Counted from the first letter of the stretch, positions 25,401 through 32,416 are shown. The stretch: 64,000 nucleotides of DNA from an uncultured Clostridia bacterium (GCA_947597925.1 CANQFA010000001.1:248001-312000), one strand, 5' to 3'. Numbers and translations are program-made. Notes: generated from the letters alone by a model not told the origin.

Positions 25401-25915
25401 AGAAAGCTCTGGACGGCCGTGGGGAAGAGGTTGGCATTGCTCTCGTCGAGATATTCCTTTTCCCCGTAAAAGACTTCCAGGATGTCTGCCGTGGTGGGAT
25501 CGTAGACCACGACGATCTTTCCGTTTTGCATGAGCTCGGTGTCCGTGAGGGCGCCCGAGAGAAGATACTGCCTTCCCGCCGCGCCCTTTTCGCCGAAATT
25601 GGTGACGTAGCGGACGTTCTTTTTGCTCTCTTCTTCGGTATTGACCTCCACACTCGTCGAGACCTCGTCGAGGTTGAGGCTGTAAAAGGCAGAGCCCTTT
25701 GCCGACCCTGCGTTTTTCATGCCATAGAGTCGGCTCTGGACGGCGACGGCCACGGAGCGGGCATAGCCGTTCATGGTCGCAAGCCTGATGGCCTGCGACT
25801 CCGCGATGAGATTGGGCATGGCGATCCCGAGGAGGATGACCATGAGCGCGACGACCGTGAGCACCTCGACGAGGGTCATGCCGCGCCTGTTTCTCAGCTT
25901 TCTTTTCGGATCCAT
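22430..25915 (-). CDS. Very large prepilin with GLUG-type beta-helix, 1161 aa
   Basis: It begins with a basic leader and the prepilin motif RRGMTLVEVLTVVALMVILL (cleavage after the Gly, Glu at +5). The mature part is over 1100 aa, far longer than ordinary pilins. The middle contains GLUG-like repeats, such as CGGLVGIAIGE, AGGLVGIAMGNVSITNSY and AGGLVGAVASG, which build beta-helices in adhesins. The C-terminal 350 residues are not recognised. ATG 25915 follows GGGAGG by 6 nt; the in-frame TTG at 25942 is rejected. First gene of the operon, directly downstream of an invertible promoter. Probable pilus-tip adhesin. Confidence 0.82.
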   Translation of the reverse strand: MDPKRKLRNRRGMTLVEVLTVVALMVILLGIAMPNLIAESQAIRLATMNGYARSVAVAVQSRLYGMKNAGSAKGSAFYSLNLDEVSTSVEVNTEEESKKNVRYVTNFGEKGAAGRQYLLSGALTDTELMQNGKIVVVYDPTTADILEVFYGEKEYLDESNANLFPTAVQSFLTRNEIGLYRGDPQPELVRNIGLPEFSIVWRYDDEMYLEMQMVGNPDPELLDKNLGFEVYAELPATAEGAPKEEVLIYAQGMFDADYTFQRQNKDGSLMFTDGDKSVPVMHTIGRDYGSLKLSDIVSNSFTEKIDGKDVQKSGILRFAFDSMVTAKANYGGVQSILRHQSNPWKITAASEALYPRESVSDWFNEEVNPYLHYWAMRDGITAEAGNAYDRIREGANVLQFVDVDQSLRLHVRLYVLSDETTVLTDSTGASAIVHEAADNYGRRDIYSININPYFFALANASDTVTLSSVRDLNNLKYLFEDVNPITKATLSGDIDGQQLYDKYIKVNNALKASGSSGWGFGSDHDSTGVDSVRFNHKKEFTLSGKKPDGSGSFKIKSLQLGGRTSSPGGLFEYARNCTFEDLDIVNPKIWRNGRDRGNFLLNDPSDPTQITGITQAYGSVPSGALVGIAVNCTFKNVRTYLDSKQALQTTNDGGATHGLFGLTNYRISGTVCGGLVGIAIGEKDHPTTFENCAASSLLNTEFYYNACDCIYAGGLVGIAMGNVSITNSYAASELTGYYAGGLVGAVASGDWKINDYDWASGTAEGKLTVTDSFAAGIIMPLVRVGGGLIASIPQKLKNNVSVSGCYSAAQWKILPPAAYGTFEGDKDNYYVYPAQIDTPVTANVLARFTCVGDVFSLRKGVSGGPNTSGIPCSAPMLKQQFSKWSPVTSTTAWSWAELVQNNPSDEYPFPMPAGNTEFWGEWLRSYDSASETAVPAFRQSFVGYYAAYHSVLGEYGRQYDAGLIQTNLAIILTADGKITVGGGTLNSDGATYAKDNSYYWAKDVIYNGTLLGQGIDSATKITPSATSGKIDFTSAKYYSKDYDPINGSTFLPEADGVADKSNYRSLPLLWDFYGFYFLANYSNWREENMKYYISYDAETTQKEGTATRGDTTYLNGDGFHNFKKIVVNEQEFKAAVGYGTKTLPAANATVAWDNTQGFHVE

Positions 25916-25953
25916 ATCGGCCTCCCGAAATCCTCCTTGCAAAGAGGAGGATA

Positions 25954-25976
25954 TACATAGAATAAGCTATTCTATG
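25954..25976 (+). repeat. Left inverted repeat of the invertible promoter
   Basis: A 23-bp repeat with internal dyad symmetry (CATAGAATA, AGC, TATTCTATG). It matches the reverse complement of 26104-26126 at 22 of 23 positions. Confidence 0.9.
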
Positions 25977-26059
25977 GTGCAAAATGGGAATGCGGAGGGC
26001 CGCGCTTGCCGCTTTTTCCGGGAATTTGCAAAAATGTTGTAAAAAAAGTCGGGATTTTC

Positions 26060-26088
26060 TTGACTTTTTATATTGGATGGGATAGAAT
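26060..26088 (+). promoter_or_regulatory. Promoter inside the invertible segment
   Basis: TTGACT (26060-26065), 17 bp, TAGAAT (26083-26088), directed rightward, away from the pilin genes in this orientation. Confidence 0.85.
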
Positions 26089-26103
26089 GTATATGTAGAA
26101 GTA

Positions 26104-26126
26104 CATAGAATAGCTTAATCTATGTA
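26104..26126 (-). repeat. Right inverted repeat of the invertible promoter
   Basis: The reverse complement matches 25954-25976 with one mismatch. Together with the next base it also forms a GTACATAGA/TCTATGTAC dyad (26101-26127). Confidence 0.9.
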
Positions 26127-26145
26127 CCGAAATCGTACCCGAATG

Positions 26146-26168
26146 CGGCGGTTTTCCCGCCGTTTTTT
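26146..26168 (+). terminator. Terminator just outside the invertible element
   Basis: CGGCGG (26146-26151), loop TTTTC, CCGCCG (26157-26162), T6. It would stop the rightward transcript of the OFF orientation before the ABC gene, which has its own promoter. Confidence 0.85.
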
Positions 26169-26242
26169 CATGTTCGGAGGGGGCAAAGAGGGGCGGCGGA
26201 CTTTCCCCGAAGAGGGCGCGGCGGTTTTCTCCGTGTTTTTAG

Positions 26243-26271
26243 TTGCAAAACGGAAAAATATCTGCTATAAT
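26243..26271 (+). promoter_or_regulatory. Promoter of the ABC ATPase gene
   Basis: TTGCAA (26243-26248), 17 bp, TATAAT (26266-26271), extended -10 TGC. A CCGCG/CGCGG hairpin (26289-26303) overlaps the ribosome binding site. Confidence 0.85.
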
Positions 26272-26321
26272 ACGGGTAAATACGTCTCCCGCGGCCTACG
26301 CGGAGGAAAGAGGGGGAACCC

Positions 26322-27476
26322 ATGTCCGCAATCAAGCTGGAAAAAGTCAGCAAAGTCTATCCCGACGGCAACAGGACCGTCTATGACCTCAGCCTCACCG
26401 TGGAGGAGGGGGAGTTTGTCACCGTCACGGGGCCCTCTTCTTCGGGGAAGACCTCCCTCATCCGCATGATAGCGGGCCTCGAGGAGGTCACGGCGGGGGA
26501 GCTCTACCTGGGCGACAAGCTCGCAAACGACCTCCCCGTCAAGGACAGGGGGATCGCCATGATCTTTCAGAATGACTCTCTGGCGCCCCAGCTCTCCGTC
26601 TATGAAAATCTCGCATACGGGCTGCGCATCCGCAAGAATATGCAGGCGGCGGAGGAGGAATATATCGAGAAGAGGGTGCTCGCCGTCGCGGCGCTCTTCG
26701 GGCTCACCGAGCTCCTCCTCAAAAAGCCCAAGCAGCTCACCGGTTGGCAGAGGCAGCGCGTCGCACTCGGGCGTGCCGTCGTCCGCGACCCCAAGCTCTA
26801 TCTCTTCGATGAGCCCTTTTCCAATCTCGACGGCGAACTTCGCGCCCGCATGCTCTCCGACCTCGGCAAGCTGCAGGCCCGCCTCGGAGCGACCTTTTTC
26901 TATGCGACGAGCGATATTCGCGAGGCGATGAGCCTCGGAAGCCGTGTCGCCGTCCTGAAAGACGGATTTTTGCAGCAGATCGCGACGCCGCGCTGTCTCT
27001 ATGAGGCGCCCGTGAACCGCTTTGTCGCCTCCTATCTCGTGCCCGGGACGGCGCTCTTCGACGGTTGCCCCCTCACGCTCGGGGAGGAGCCCTCGGTGGA
27101 GGTGCGCGGGGTGAAGATTGCTCTCCCGCAGGACATCTCTTCCCGCCTCACCGTGAAGGAGGACTGCACCGTGACCGTCGCCTTCCGTCCCGAAGACCTC
27201 ACCGTGGGGAAGGAGGGCATCCCCGCGCGGGTAAAGGGGAAGGAGGGGGACTATCTCGTCCTCGAGGCAGGAGGAGCGGACTTTCTCGCGCGCGGAGAGG
27301 GGAGCGGAGAGGTCTTCCTCGTGCCCGATGCCGCGCACATCCTCCTCTTCGACGGGGAGACGGAGCGCTCTGTCCTCATGCCGACCGCGGAATTCGGAGA
27401 GGGGTGGGCCTTCCCGCCGACGCCCGCCGAGATGCGCGCCTTTTCCGCAAAGCCCAAGGCGGGCAAGAAAAAGTGA
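26322..27476 (+). CDS. Orphan ABC ATPase of MsmK/UgpC type with altered motifs, 384 aa
   Basis: It has the layout of sugar-importer ATPases: an ABC domain (about 1-235), then a C-terminal OB/MOI-like regulatory region (about 240-365). Walker A GPSSSGKTS (37-45) and Walker B LYLFDE are intact. The signature reads LTGWQ (139-143) instead of LSGGQ, and the H-loop His is Ser197 (YATSD). No permease or binding protein is nearby. It may be a shared sugar ATPase with low or altered activity, or a non-transport protein. The ribosome binding site is CGGAGG, a little distant. Confidence 0.88.
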   Translation: MSAIKLEKVSKVYPDGNRTVYDLSLTVEEGEFVTVTGPSSSGKTSLIRMIAGLEEVTAGELYLGDKLANDLPVKDRGIAMIFQNDSLAPQLSVYENLAYGLRIRKNMQAAEEEYIEKRVLAVAALFGLTELLLKKPKQLTGWQRQRVALGRAVVRDPKLYLFDEPFSNLDGELRARMLSDLGKLQARLGATFFYATSDIREAMSLGSRVAVLKDGFLQQIATPRCLYEAPVNRFVASYLVPGTALFDGCPLTLGEEPSVEVRGVKIALPQDISSRLTVKEDCTVTVAFRPEDLTVGKEGIPARVKGKEGDYLVLEAGGADFLARGEGSGEVFLVPDAAHILLFDGETERSVLMPTAEFGEGWAFPPTPAEMRAFSAKPKAGKKK

Positions 27477-27484
27477 GAAAAGAG

Positions 27485-27508
27485 GGGCGCTCCGCTTGGG
27501 GCGCCCTT
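27485..27508 (+). terminator. Weak terminator after the ABC ATPase
   Basis: GGGCGC (27485-27490) pairs with GCGCCC (27501-27506), followed only by TTAAA; leaky at best. Confidence 0.45.
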
Positions 27509-27514
27509 AAACAG

Positions 27515-27543
27515 TTGACAAAAGTCTAAAAATGGGGTAAGAT
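27515..27543 (+). promoter_or_regulatory. Promoter of the permease gene
   Basis: TTGACA (27515-27520), 17 bp, TAAGAT (27538-27543). A GCGGG/CCCGC hairpin (27553-27567) lies between the start site and GGAGG. Confidence 0.8.
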
Positions 27544-27582
27544 AGTGCGAAAGCGGGGATGTCCCGCAAAGGAGGAGCGGGA

Positions 27583-28569
27583 ATGGATTGGAGCATTCTG
27601 TGGGACGTCATTTCGGACGCCCTTCTCGACACGCTGAAGCTTCTTCCCTTCCTCTTCCTGCTCTATCTGCTCATAGAAATTTTGGAGCACAATACCGCGC
27701 TCTCCCGCCCCCGCATGCTCACGGGGAAGGCGGCGCCCGTCCTCGGCGCGGCGCTCGGAACTCTCCCCATGTGCGGATTTTCGGTGATGGCAGCCAAGCT
27801 CTACTCGCACCGCCATATCACCGCGGGCACCCTCGTCGCCGTCTTTATCGCCACGAGCGACGAAGCCCTCCTCGTCCTCCTCCTCTCGGAGATGGGCTGG
27901 GCGGCAAAGCTCGTGAGCGTCCTCTCCCTCATCCTCTCGCGCTTCGCCCTCGCCCTCGTCGCAGGCTATGCCGTCGACGCCGTCCTGAAGAAAAAGACGG
28001 TCCCCATCTCCCATCACGAGCACGGGCATGAACATCATGAGCACGGGCACGAGAGGCACGAAGAGCACGGACACGGGGGGCATGTCCGCGAAGAGGGCCT
28101 CGAAACCGAAGAAGAGCACGAGGGATCGTGCGAATGCGACGAGCTCTCGGCGTGCGAACACAGGCATGAAAACAAGTGGGTGCTCTACTTGCTTTCGCCC
28201 CTCGGCCATGCGCTGCAGGTGGCCGCCTTTGTCCTCGCCGTAAACCTCGTCTTCGGGCTGGTCGCGGCCTATGCGGAAGAGGCGCTGACCGCCTTTTTAC
28301 AGGGAAGTGCCTTCTGGGCACAGCCCGTGCTGTGCGCCCTCATCGGCGCGATCCCGAACTGTGCCTCGTCCGTCGTGCTCGCCGAGACCTATGCCCTCGG
28401 TGCGATCGGTTTCGGCGGACTTCTCGCGGGGCTCATCGTCAATGCGGGGCTGGGCTATGCCATCCTGCTCGGCGGAGAGCGGCGGCGGGGGCTCATCATT
28501 CTCGGAGGGATGCTCCTTCTCGGCATTGCCGCGGGCTATGCGGCGGCGGGGATCGGGCTCTTGATATGA
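27583..28569 (+). CDS. Putative heavy-metal/arsenic exporter (ArsP_2-like), 328 aa
   Basis: About ten membrane helices in two halves, each with a conserved Gly/Pro/Cys motif (LPMCGFSVMAAKLYS and IPNCASSVVLAETYA), as in the ArsP_2 '10TM heavy-metal exporter' family. The central loop (about residues 145-195) is very rich in His, Glu and Gly (repeats of HGHE and HEHG) and likely binds metal ions. I chose ATG 27583, 5 nt after GGAGGAG; ATG 27559 lies before that site. Substrate is not determinable. The sigma-B-like operon follows 31 bp later. Confidence 0.8.
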   Translation: MDWSILWDVISDALLDTLKLLPFLFLLYLLIEILEHNTALSRPRMLTGKAAPVLGAALGTLPMCGFSVMAAKLYSHRHITAGTLVAVFIATSDEALLVLLLSEMGWAAKLVSVLSLILSRFALALVAGYAVDAVLKKKTVPISHHEHGHEHHEHGHERHEEHGHGGHVREEGLETEEEHEGSCECDELSACEHRHENKWVLYLLSPLGHALQVAAFVLAVNLVFGLVAAYAEEALTAFLQGSAFWAQPVLCALIGAIPNCASSVVLAETYALGAIGFGGLLAGLIVNAGLGYAILLGGERRRGLIILGGMLLLGIAAGYAAAGIGLLI

Positions 28570-28600
28570 TATGCCGCAGACTTGCGGCGGAGGAAAAGAT

Positions 28601-28906
28601 ATGCAGGAGCTGACACTCATAGGCAGAGAGCCCCTTACCTTCGGGCTCTCGGGCGAGATCGACTCGCAGAACGCGGAAGAATTTTATTCCGAAGTCATGG
28701 CGCGCTACAGCGAAGCGAAGGGTGACCTGCTCTTCGACTGCGAAAAGCTCGAATTCATCGATTCCACGACGCTTGGGACCTTCGTGAAGATGGCCAAGGC
28801 GGTCAAGGCGGACGGGCACAAGGTGACTCTGCGCCGCCTCTCGCCCCGCCTCGGCAAGCTCTTCGTGATCTGTGCGCTCGATACGGTGCTGGAGATCGAA
28901 TCATGA
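28601..28906 (+). CDS. STAS-domain anti-sigma factor antagonist
   Basis: A 101-aa single STAS domain of the RsbV/SpoIIAA type. The phosphorylation site lies in FIDSTTLG (about residues 50-57). Dephosphorylated, such proteins bind the anti-sigma kinase and free the sigma factor. A CCGCA/TGCGG hairpin sits just before GGAGG, which sets ATG 28601. It overlaps the next gene by 4 bp (ATGA) and begins the four-gene regulatory operon. Confidence 0.88.
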   Translation: MQELTLIGREPLTFGLSGEIDSQNAEEFYSEVMARYSEAKGDLLFDCEKLEFIDSTTLGTFVKMAKAVKADGHKVTLRRLSPRLGKLFVICALDTVLEIES

Positions 28907-29265
28907 AGGAGCTTTTGAGGATCGGGCTGAAGCTCGAAGATGAACTCTTTACGACCGTGCGGCTCGCGACGGGCGGGGTGTGTTCGCTCGCGGGGCTCGG
29001 CCTCGACGACAGTGAGGACTGCAAGGTGTGCGTCACCGAGGGCCTCCTTCTCCTCATGCACGCGGGCTATGCCTCCGCCGAGATCGCCGTCTCGGAGAGG
29101 GATGGCGGGCTCTTCTTCTCCCTCACGGGGAGCGAGGAGGGATGTGCGGCCTCGTCCGATGCCGACGAGATCTCCGAGGCGCTCCTCGCCGCTCTTGCGG
29201 AAGACGCCCTCCTGACGCGCAGCGACGGACGCATCTCCTGCGTCACGTTTTCCTTCGGAAAGTGA
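28903..29265 (+). CDS. Degenerate RsbW/SpoIIAB-like protein, 120 aa
   Basis: Position and fold suggest a GHKL anti-sigma kinase: RLATGGVCSLAGLGLDDSEDCKVCVTEGLLLLM aligns by eye with the region leading into the N box. The N box itself lacks the Asn (VTEGLLLLMHAGY), and no clear G1 (DxGxG) motif follows. It is therefore probably not an ATP-dependent kinase and may act as a binding protein. It overlaps the STAS gene, and the sigma gene start shares its stop codon's last base (TGATG). Assignment rests partly on context. Confidence 0.6.
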   Translation: MKELLRIGLKLEDELFTTVRLATGGVCSLAGLGLDDSEDCKVCVTEGLLLLMHAGYASAEIAVSERDGGLFFSLTGSEEGCAASSDADEISEALLAALAEDALLTRSDGRISCVTFSFGK

Positions 29266-29990
29266 TGGACGAGCGCGAACTCTTTGAAAAATACCGCGAG
29301 ACGGGCGACATTGCCATCCGCAACGAGATCGTGGAGAAATATCTCTACGTCGCCTCTCTGCTCGCGAAAAAATTTGCGGGGCGCGGGGTGGAGTACGACG
29401 ACCTCTATCAGGTCGCCGCGCTTGCCCTCATCAAGGGCGTGGACCGCTACGACCCCTCCAAGGGGGTCCGCTTCACCACGTTCATCACGCCCACCATCAC
29501 GGGGGAGATCAAAAATTACTTCCGTGACCGCTCCCGCGTCATCCACCTGCCGCGCAGGGTCAATGAACTGCGCTCCTCCATCCGCCGTGCGGCCGAAGAG
29601 CTTGCGGTGGAGCGCGGGCATGATCCCTCCGCAAAGGAGATCGCCGAGCGGCTCGGGGTGACCGAAGAAGAGGTGGTGCGCTGTGCCGAGGCGGGGGGCG
29701 TCGTCTCCCTCGACCACGCCATCTCCGACGAGGAGAGCACGACCTTTCACGAGGTGCTCGCCGCCGAAGACGACGGCGGGATCGAACGGCTTGAGAACCG
29801 CGAGGCCCTCCTCTCCGCCATGAAGGGGCTCTCGGAGAGCGAGCGCGCCCTCCTTCGCTACCGCTTCGGCGAGGAACTCTCGCAGGCGGAGACGGCGAGG
29901 CGCATGCACGTCTCGCAGATGTACGTCTCCCGTCTGGAGCGCAAGCTCCTTGCGCGGCTCAGAGAATCGCTCGGGGAGTGGGGATCATGA
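29265..29990 (+). CDS. Sigma-B/F/G-type RNA polymerase sigma factor, 241 aa
   Basis: A sigma-70-family factor with regions 2, 3 and 4 but no region 1.1. Region 2 reads EYDDLYQVAALALIKGVDRY. FTTFITPTITGEIKNYFRD and VIHLPRRVNEL are very close to the SigB/SigF pattern. Region 4.2 holds LSQAETARRMHVSQMYVSRL. Neighbours (STAS, two GHKL-like proteins) show partner switching. It could be SigB-like (stress) or SigF-like (forespore); the sequence alone does not decide. Confidence 0.9.
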   Translation: MDERELFEKYRETGDIAIRNEIVEKYLYVASLLAKKFAGRGVEYDDLYQVAALALIKGVDRYDPSKGVRFTTFITPTITGEIKNYFRDRSRVIHLPRRVNELRSSIRRAAEELAVERGHDPSAKEIAERLGVTEEEVVRCAEAGGVVSLDHAISDEESTTFHEVLAAEDDGGIERLENREALLSAMKGLSESERALLRYRFGEELSQAETARRMHVSQMYVSRLERKLLARLRESLGEWGS

Positions 29991-30343
29991 GCACGGTCAT
30001 AGAAGATTTTCCCGCCATGAAGGAGGCGGTCGCCGCCATGCGTGCCCTCCTCGAGGGGGCGTCCGAGGACCTCGTCTTCGAGTCCATGCTCGTGGCGCGC
30101 GAACTCATCACCAATGCCCTTCGCTACGGCGGGGGACGCGCCTACTTTACCTATGATGTCGAAAAGGGGTATCTGCGCATCGCGGTCCGCTCGGAAAACG
30201 GATTCCGTCCGCCCGCCGAAGTGCCCCGCGCCTCCGTGGATGCCGAGAGCGGGAGGGGACTCTTCCTCGTCGACTCCCTCTCCGAAAAGAGAGATTACGA
30301 CGAAAAGCTCGGAATACGCGTCTTCATCCGCATTCACAAATAG
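29987..30343 (+). CDS. RsbW-like anti-sigma kinase, 118 aa
   Basis: A GHKL ATPase of the HATPase_c_2 type. The N box is ARELITNALRYGG (about residues 42-54) and the ATP lid ESGRGLFLVDSL (about 88-99), both intact. It should bind or phosphorylate partners such as the STAS protein and hold the sigma factor. It overlaps the sigma gene by 4 bp (ATGA) and lies downstream of it, whereas spoIIAB and rsbW precede their sigma genes. Confidence 0.85.
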   Translation: MSTVIEDFPAMKEAVAAMRALLEGASEDLVFESMLVARELITNALRYGGGRAYFTYDVEKGYLRIAVRSENGFRPPAEVPRASVDAESGRGLFLVDSLSEKRDYDEKLGIRVFIRIHK

Positions 30344-30350
30344 ACATGAA

Positions 30351-30387
30351 AAAACCGACCCAAGTCTGAGACTTGGGTCGGTTTCGT
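30351..30387. terminator. Bidirectional terminator
   Basis: A 15-bp stem AAACCGACCCAAGTC (30352-30366) with 30370-30384, loop TGA, with T-runs on both strands. It separates the convergent sigma operon and the Pro/Gln-rich membrane protein gene. Confidence 0.92.
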
Positions 30388-30397
30388 TTGGCTGGGG

Positions 30398-32416
30398 TTA
30401 TTGTCCCGCGCGGTCGTAGATCTTCATGAGAAGCTTGGTGGAGACCTTTTCACGGAACTTGCCGAGGTTTTCGAAGACGGCATTGAAGAAGCCTTCATTT
30501 TCGCCGCCGAGCTGATAGGCGGGGACGCCGAAGCTGCCATACCGCTGCTCCACGAAGACGGTGCAGAACTCCTCGCGGAGGCCGTCTTCAAGCCTGCTCA
30601 CGAAGGGGTCGAAGGGCTCATTCGCGGCGGGCGCCGATACTTTGCGGACGGGCGCGGCTGCGGGAGCGGGCTGAAGCTGAGGCTGTGGTGCGGGTGCCTC
30701 TTGCGGCTGAGAGGACTGCTGTGCGAGCGCGATCATCTCCTGCGCGAAGGGGCTCTCCTCGACGACCTTGTCCTCATAGGAGGGCTGAGGCTGCGCCTGC
30801 GGTGCGGGTTGGGCCTGAGGCTGAGGTGCGGGTGCGGGCTGCACGGGGGCATCTTCCTGCACATACTCCTCTTCATAGGCGGTCTCGGCTGCGGGCTGCG
30901 CCTGCTGCATGGGCGGGACCTGCTGGACCTGTACGTAGGGCTGCGCCTGCGGGACCTGCTGGACCTGCTGCACGGGCTGTGCCTGTGCGAACTGCTGAGG
31001 GAGGTAGGGCTGGTAGGGCTGATAGTAGGGCGGCACGATGGTCTGGTAGGTGGGCTGACCGCCGTCTGCGGGGAACTGAAGAAGGACCACGGGCGGGGTA
31101 GCGGGCGCCTGCTGGATGATGATGGGTGCGCCGTAGCCATAGGGAGCGCCATAGGGAGGCGTACCTGCGGGAGCACCGGGGGCACCGGGGGCGCCGTAAG
31201 GATTGCCATAGGGAGCGCCGTAAGGATTCTGTGCGGGCGCGGGTGCGGGGGAAGCATAGGTCTCGAAGGGATCATCCTGCTTGTCGATGGTATCCTTGGA
31301 CAGCTCGGCGAGCACGCGCTCCTCTTGACGCTTCTTGCGGCGACGGATGACGAGGAAGACATTGATCACGGCGAGTGCAAAGGCGAGCGTGACGCCTGCG
31401 AGCACGAGGACCGCGATGATGGGGTGCTCCTTGAAGAAGGTCCAGCGGCCGATCTCCCACACGGTGGGATCGCGGAGGATGTGCACGACCGCGACAAAGA
31501 TGCCCGCCGCAAAGAGGACGCCGTAGCGGACCGCATCGAAGATGTAGAAGCGCTTTGCATTCATGCGATAGATGGAGAAGACGATGTTGAAGGCAAGCGC
31601 GCCGATCAGGATGAGGTAGGCGATGGAGTAGAGGCTTGCGCCCTTTGCGATGGCATCCACGGCCTTGATCCCATTGAGCGAGAGGGCCGTCATGGCGTAG
31701 GTCACGGAGTCGGGAATGGCGACGAGGGCGACCGCCACGGTCACGGTGAGCACGAAGATGACGAGATTGACGAAGCCCACTTCCTTCCTGCGTGCGATGG
31801 CGGTGACGGCAAGGATGAGGAAGGAGATGCCCGCGATGATGAGCATGGGCAGGTCAAGCGTCAGGGACACATTCAAAAACTTCAGGGTGAAGTTGCCTTC
31901 CTGCAGGGACCCCGTGCCCATGCCGAAGAAGAGGACGGAGAGGAGGGGCCAGAGGTACGCCGCAAAGACGGTGTAGCCGCTGACCATGGCGCAGCCGCGA
32001 GCGACCTTTCCCTTCGTGACGCTTGCGGTGATGCCGAGCGCGAGGGAGAGGACGACCGCGAGGACGATGAGGGCGGTCTGTGCAAGGAAGAGCACCTCGA
32101 TGACGATCTGCGAGGTCGTAAGACCGGTGAAGACGAGCCCCTTATTGATGAAGAAATAGCGGACGACCGACCATATGTAGGCGATGAGGGAACCATTCAG
32201 AAAGCTCAGCTTTCCGACGGTGCCGCCGGCGAGGTCGAGATCGCCGTAGAGGGGAACGCTGCTGTGGGCGAAGAGCTTGAAGAACTCCAGCTTGTCTCCC
32301 AGCCTTCCCAGAAGCCCGAGGAAGAGTCCGCCCACGGCGAGAAGGAAGAAGATGATCGCCATGACGCGATATCTCATCGTGGGGACTTCGGCAGCTTTGT
32401 ATTCAGGACTGCTCAT
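30398..32416 (-). CDS. Large membrane protein with Pro/Gln-rich tail, 672 aa, unknown
   Basis: The N-terminal half (about 1-370) holds some eight to ten hydrophobic helices. A basic stretch VIRRRKKRQEERVLAELSKD and then a low-complexity region (about 395-610) rich in Pro, Gln, Ala and Tyr follow, with NPYGAPYGNPYG-like and QAQP repeats. The last 70 residues are a compact conserved-looking segment (FDPFVSRLEDGLREEFCTVF). The linker could scaffold partners in the cytosol. I do not recognise the family. Strong promoter (32464-32492) and ribosome binding site (GGAGG). Confidence 0.85.
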   Translation of the reverse strand: MSSPEYKAAEVPTMRYRVMAIIFFLLAVGGLFLGLLGRLGDKLEFFKLFAHSSVPLYGDLDLAGGTVGKLSFLNGSLIAYIWSVVRYFFINKGLVFTGLTTSQIVIEVLFLAQTALIVLAVVLSLALGITASVTKGKVARGCAMVSGYTVFAAYLWPLLSVLFFGMGTGSLQEGNFTLKFLNVSLTLDLPMLIIAGISFLILAVTAIARRKEVGFVNLVIFVLTVTVAVALVAIPDSVTYAMTALSLNGIKAVDAIAKGASLYSIAYLILIGALAFNIVFSIYRMNAKRFYIFDAVRYGVLFAAGIFVAVVHILRDPTVWEIGRWTFFKEHPIIAVLVLAGVTLAFALAVINVFLVIRRRKKRQEERVLAELSKDTIDKQDDPFETYASPAPAPAQNPYGAPYGNPYGAPGAPGAPAGTPPYGAPYGYGAPIIIQQAPATPPVVLLQFPADGGQPTYQTIVPPYYQPYQPYLPQQFAQAQPVQQVQQVPQAQPYVQVQQVPPMQQAQPAAETAYEEEYVQEDAPVQPAPAPQPQAQPAPQAQPQPSYEDKVVEESPFAQEMIALAQQSSQPQEAPAPQPQLQPAPAAAPVRKVSAPAANEPFDPFVSRLEDGLREEFCTVFVEQRYGSFGVPAYQLGGENEGFFNAVFENLGKFREKVSTKLLMKIYDRAGQ

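Larger units (their letters stand above)
25954..26126. promoter_or_regulatory. Putative invertible promoter element (inverton) controlling the prepilin operon
   Basis: Two 23-bp inverted repeats bound a 127-bp segment (25977-26103) holding a single strong promoter. As sequenced the promoter fires rightward, through the right repeat and into a terminator at 26146-26168. Inverting the segment would aim it at the prepilin operon, with a leader of roughly 70 nt and a good ribosome binding site. I see no other promoter facing the pilins. The geometry is that of known fim- and C. difficile-type switches. No recombinase gene is in the window. Confidence 0.8.

Noticed and set aside
25940..25942. In-frame TTG start for the large prepilin
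   Set aside because: It lies before the GGGAGG that serves ATG 25915, and has no ribosome binding site of its own.
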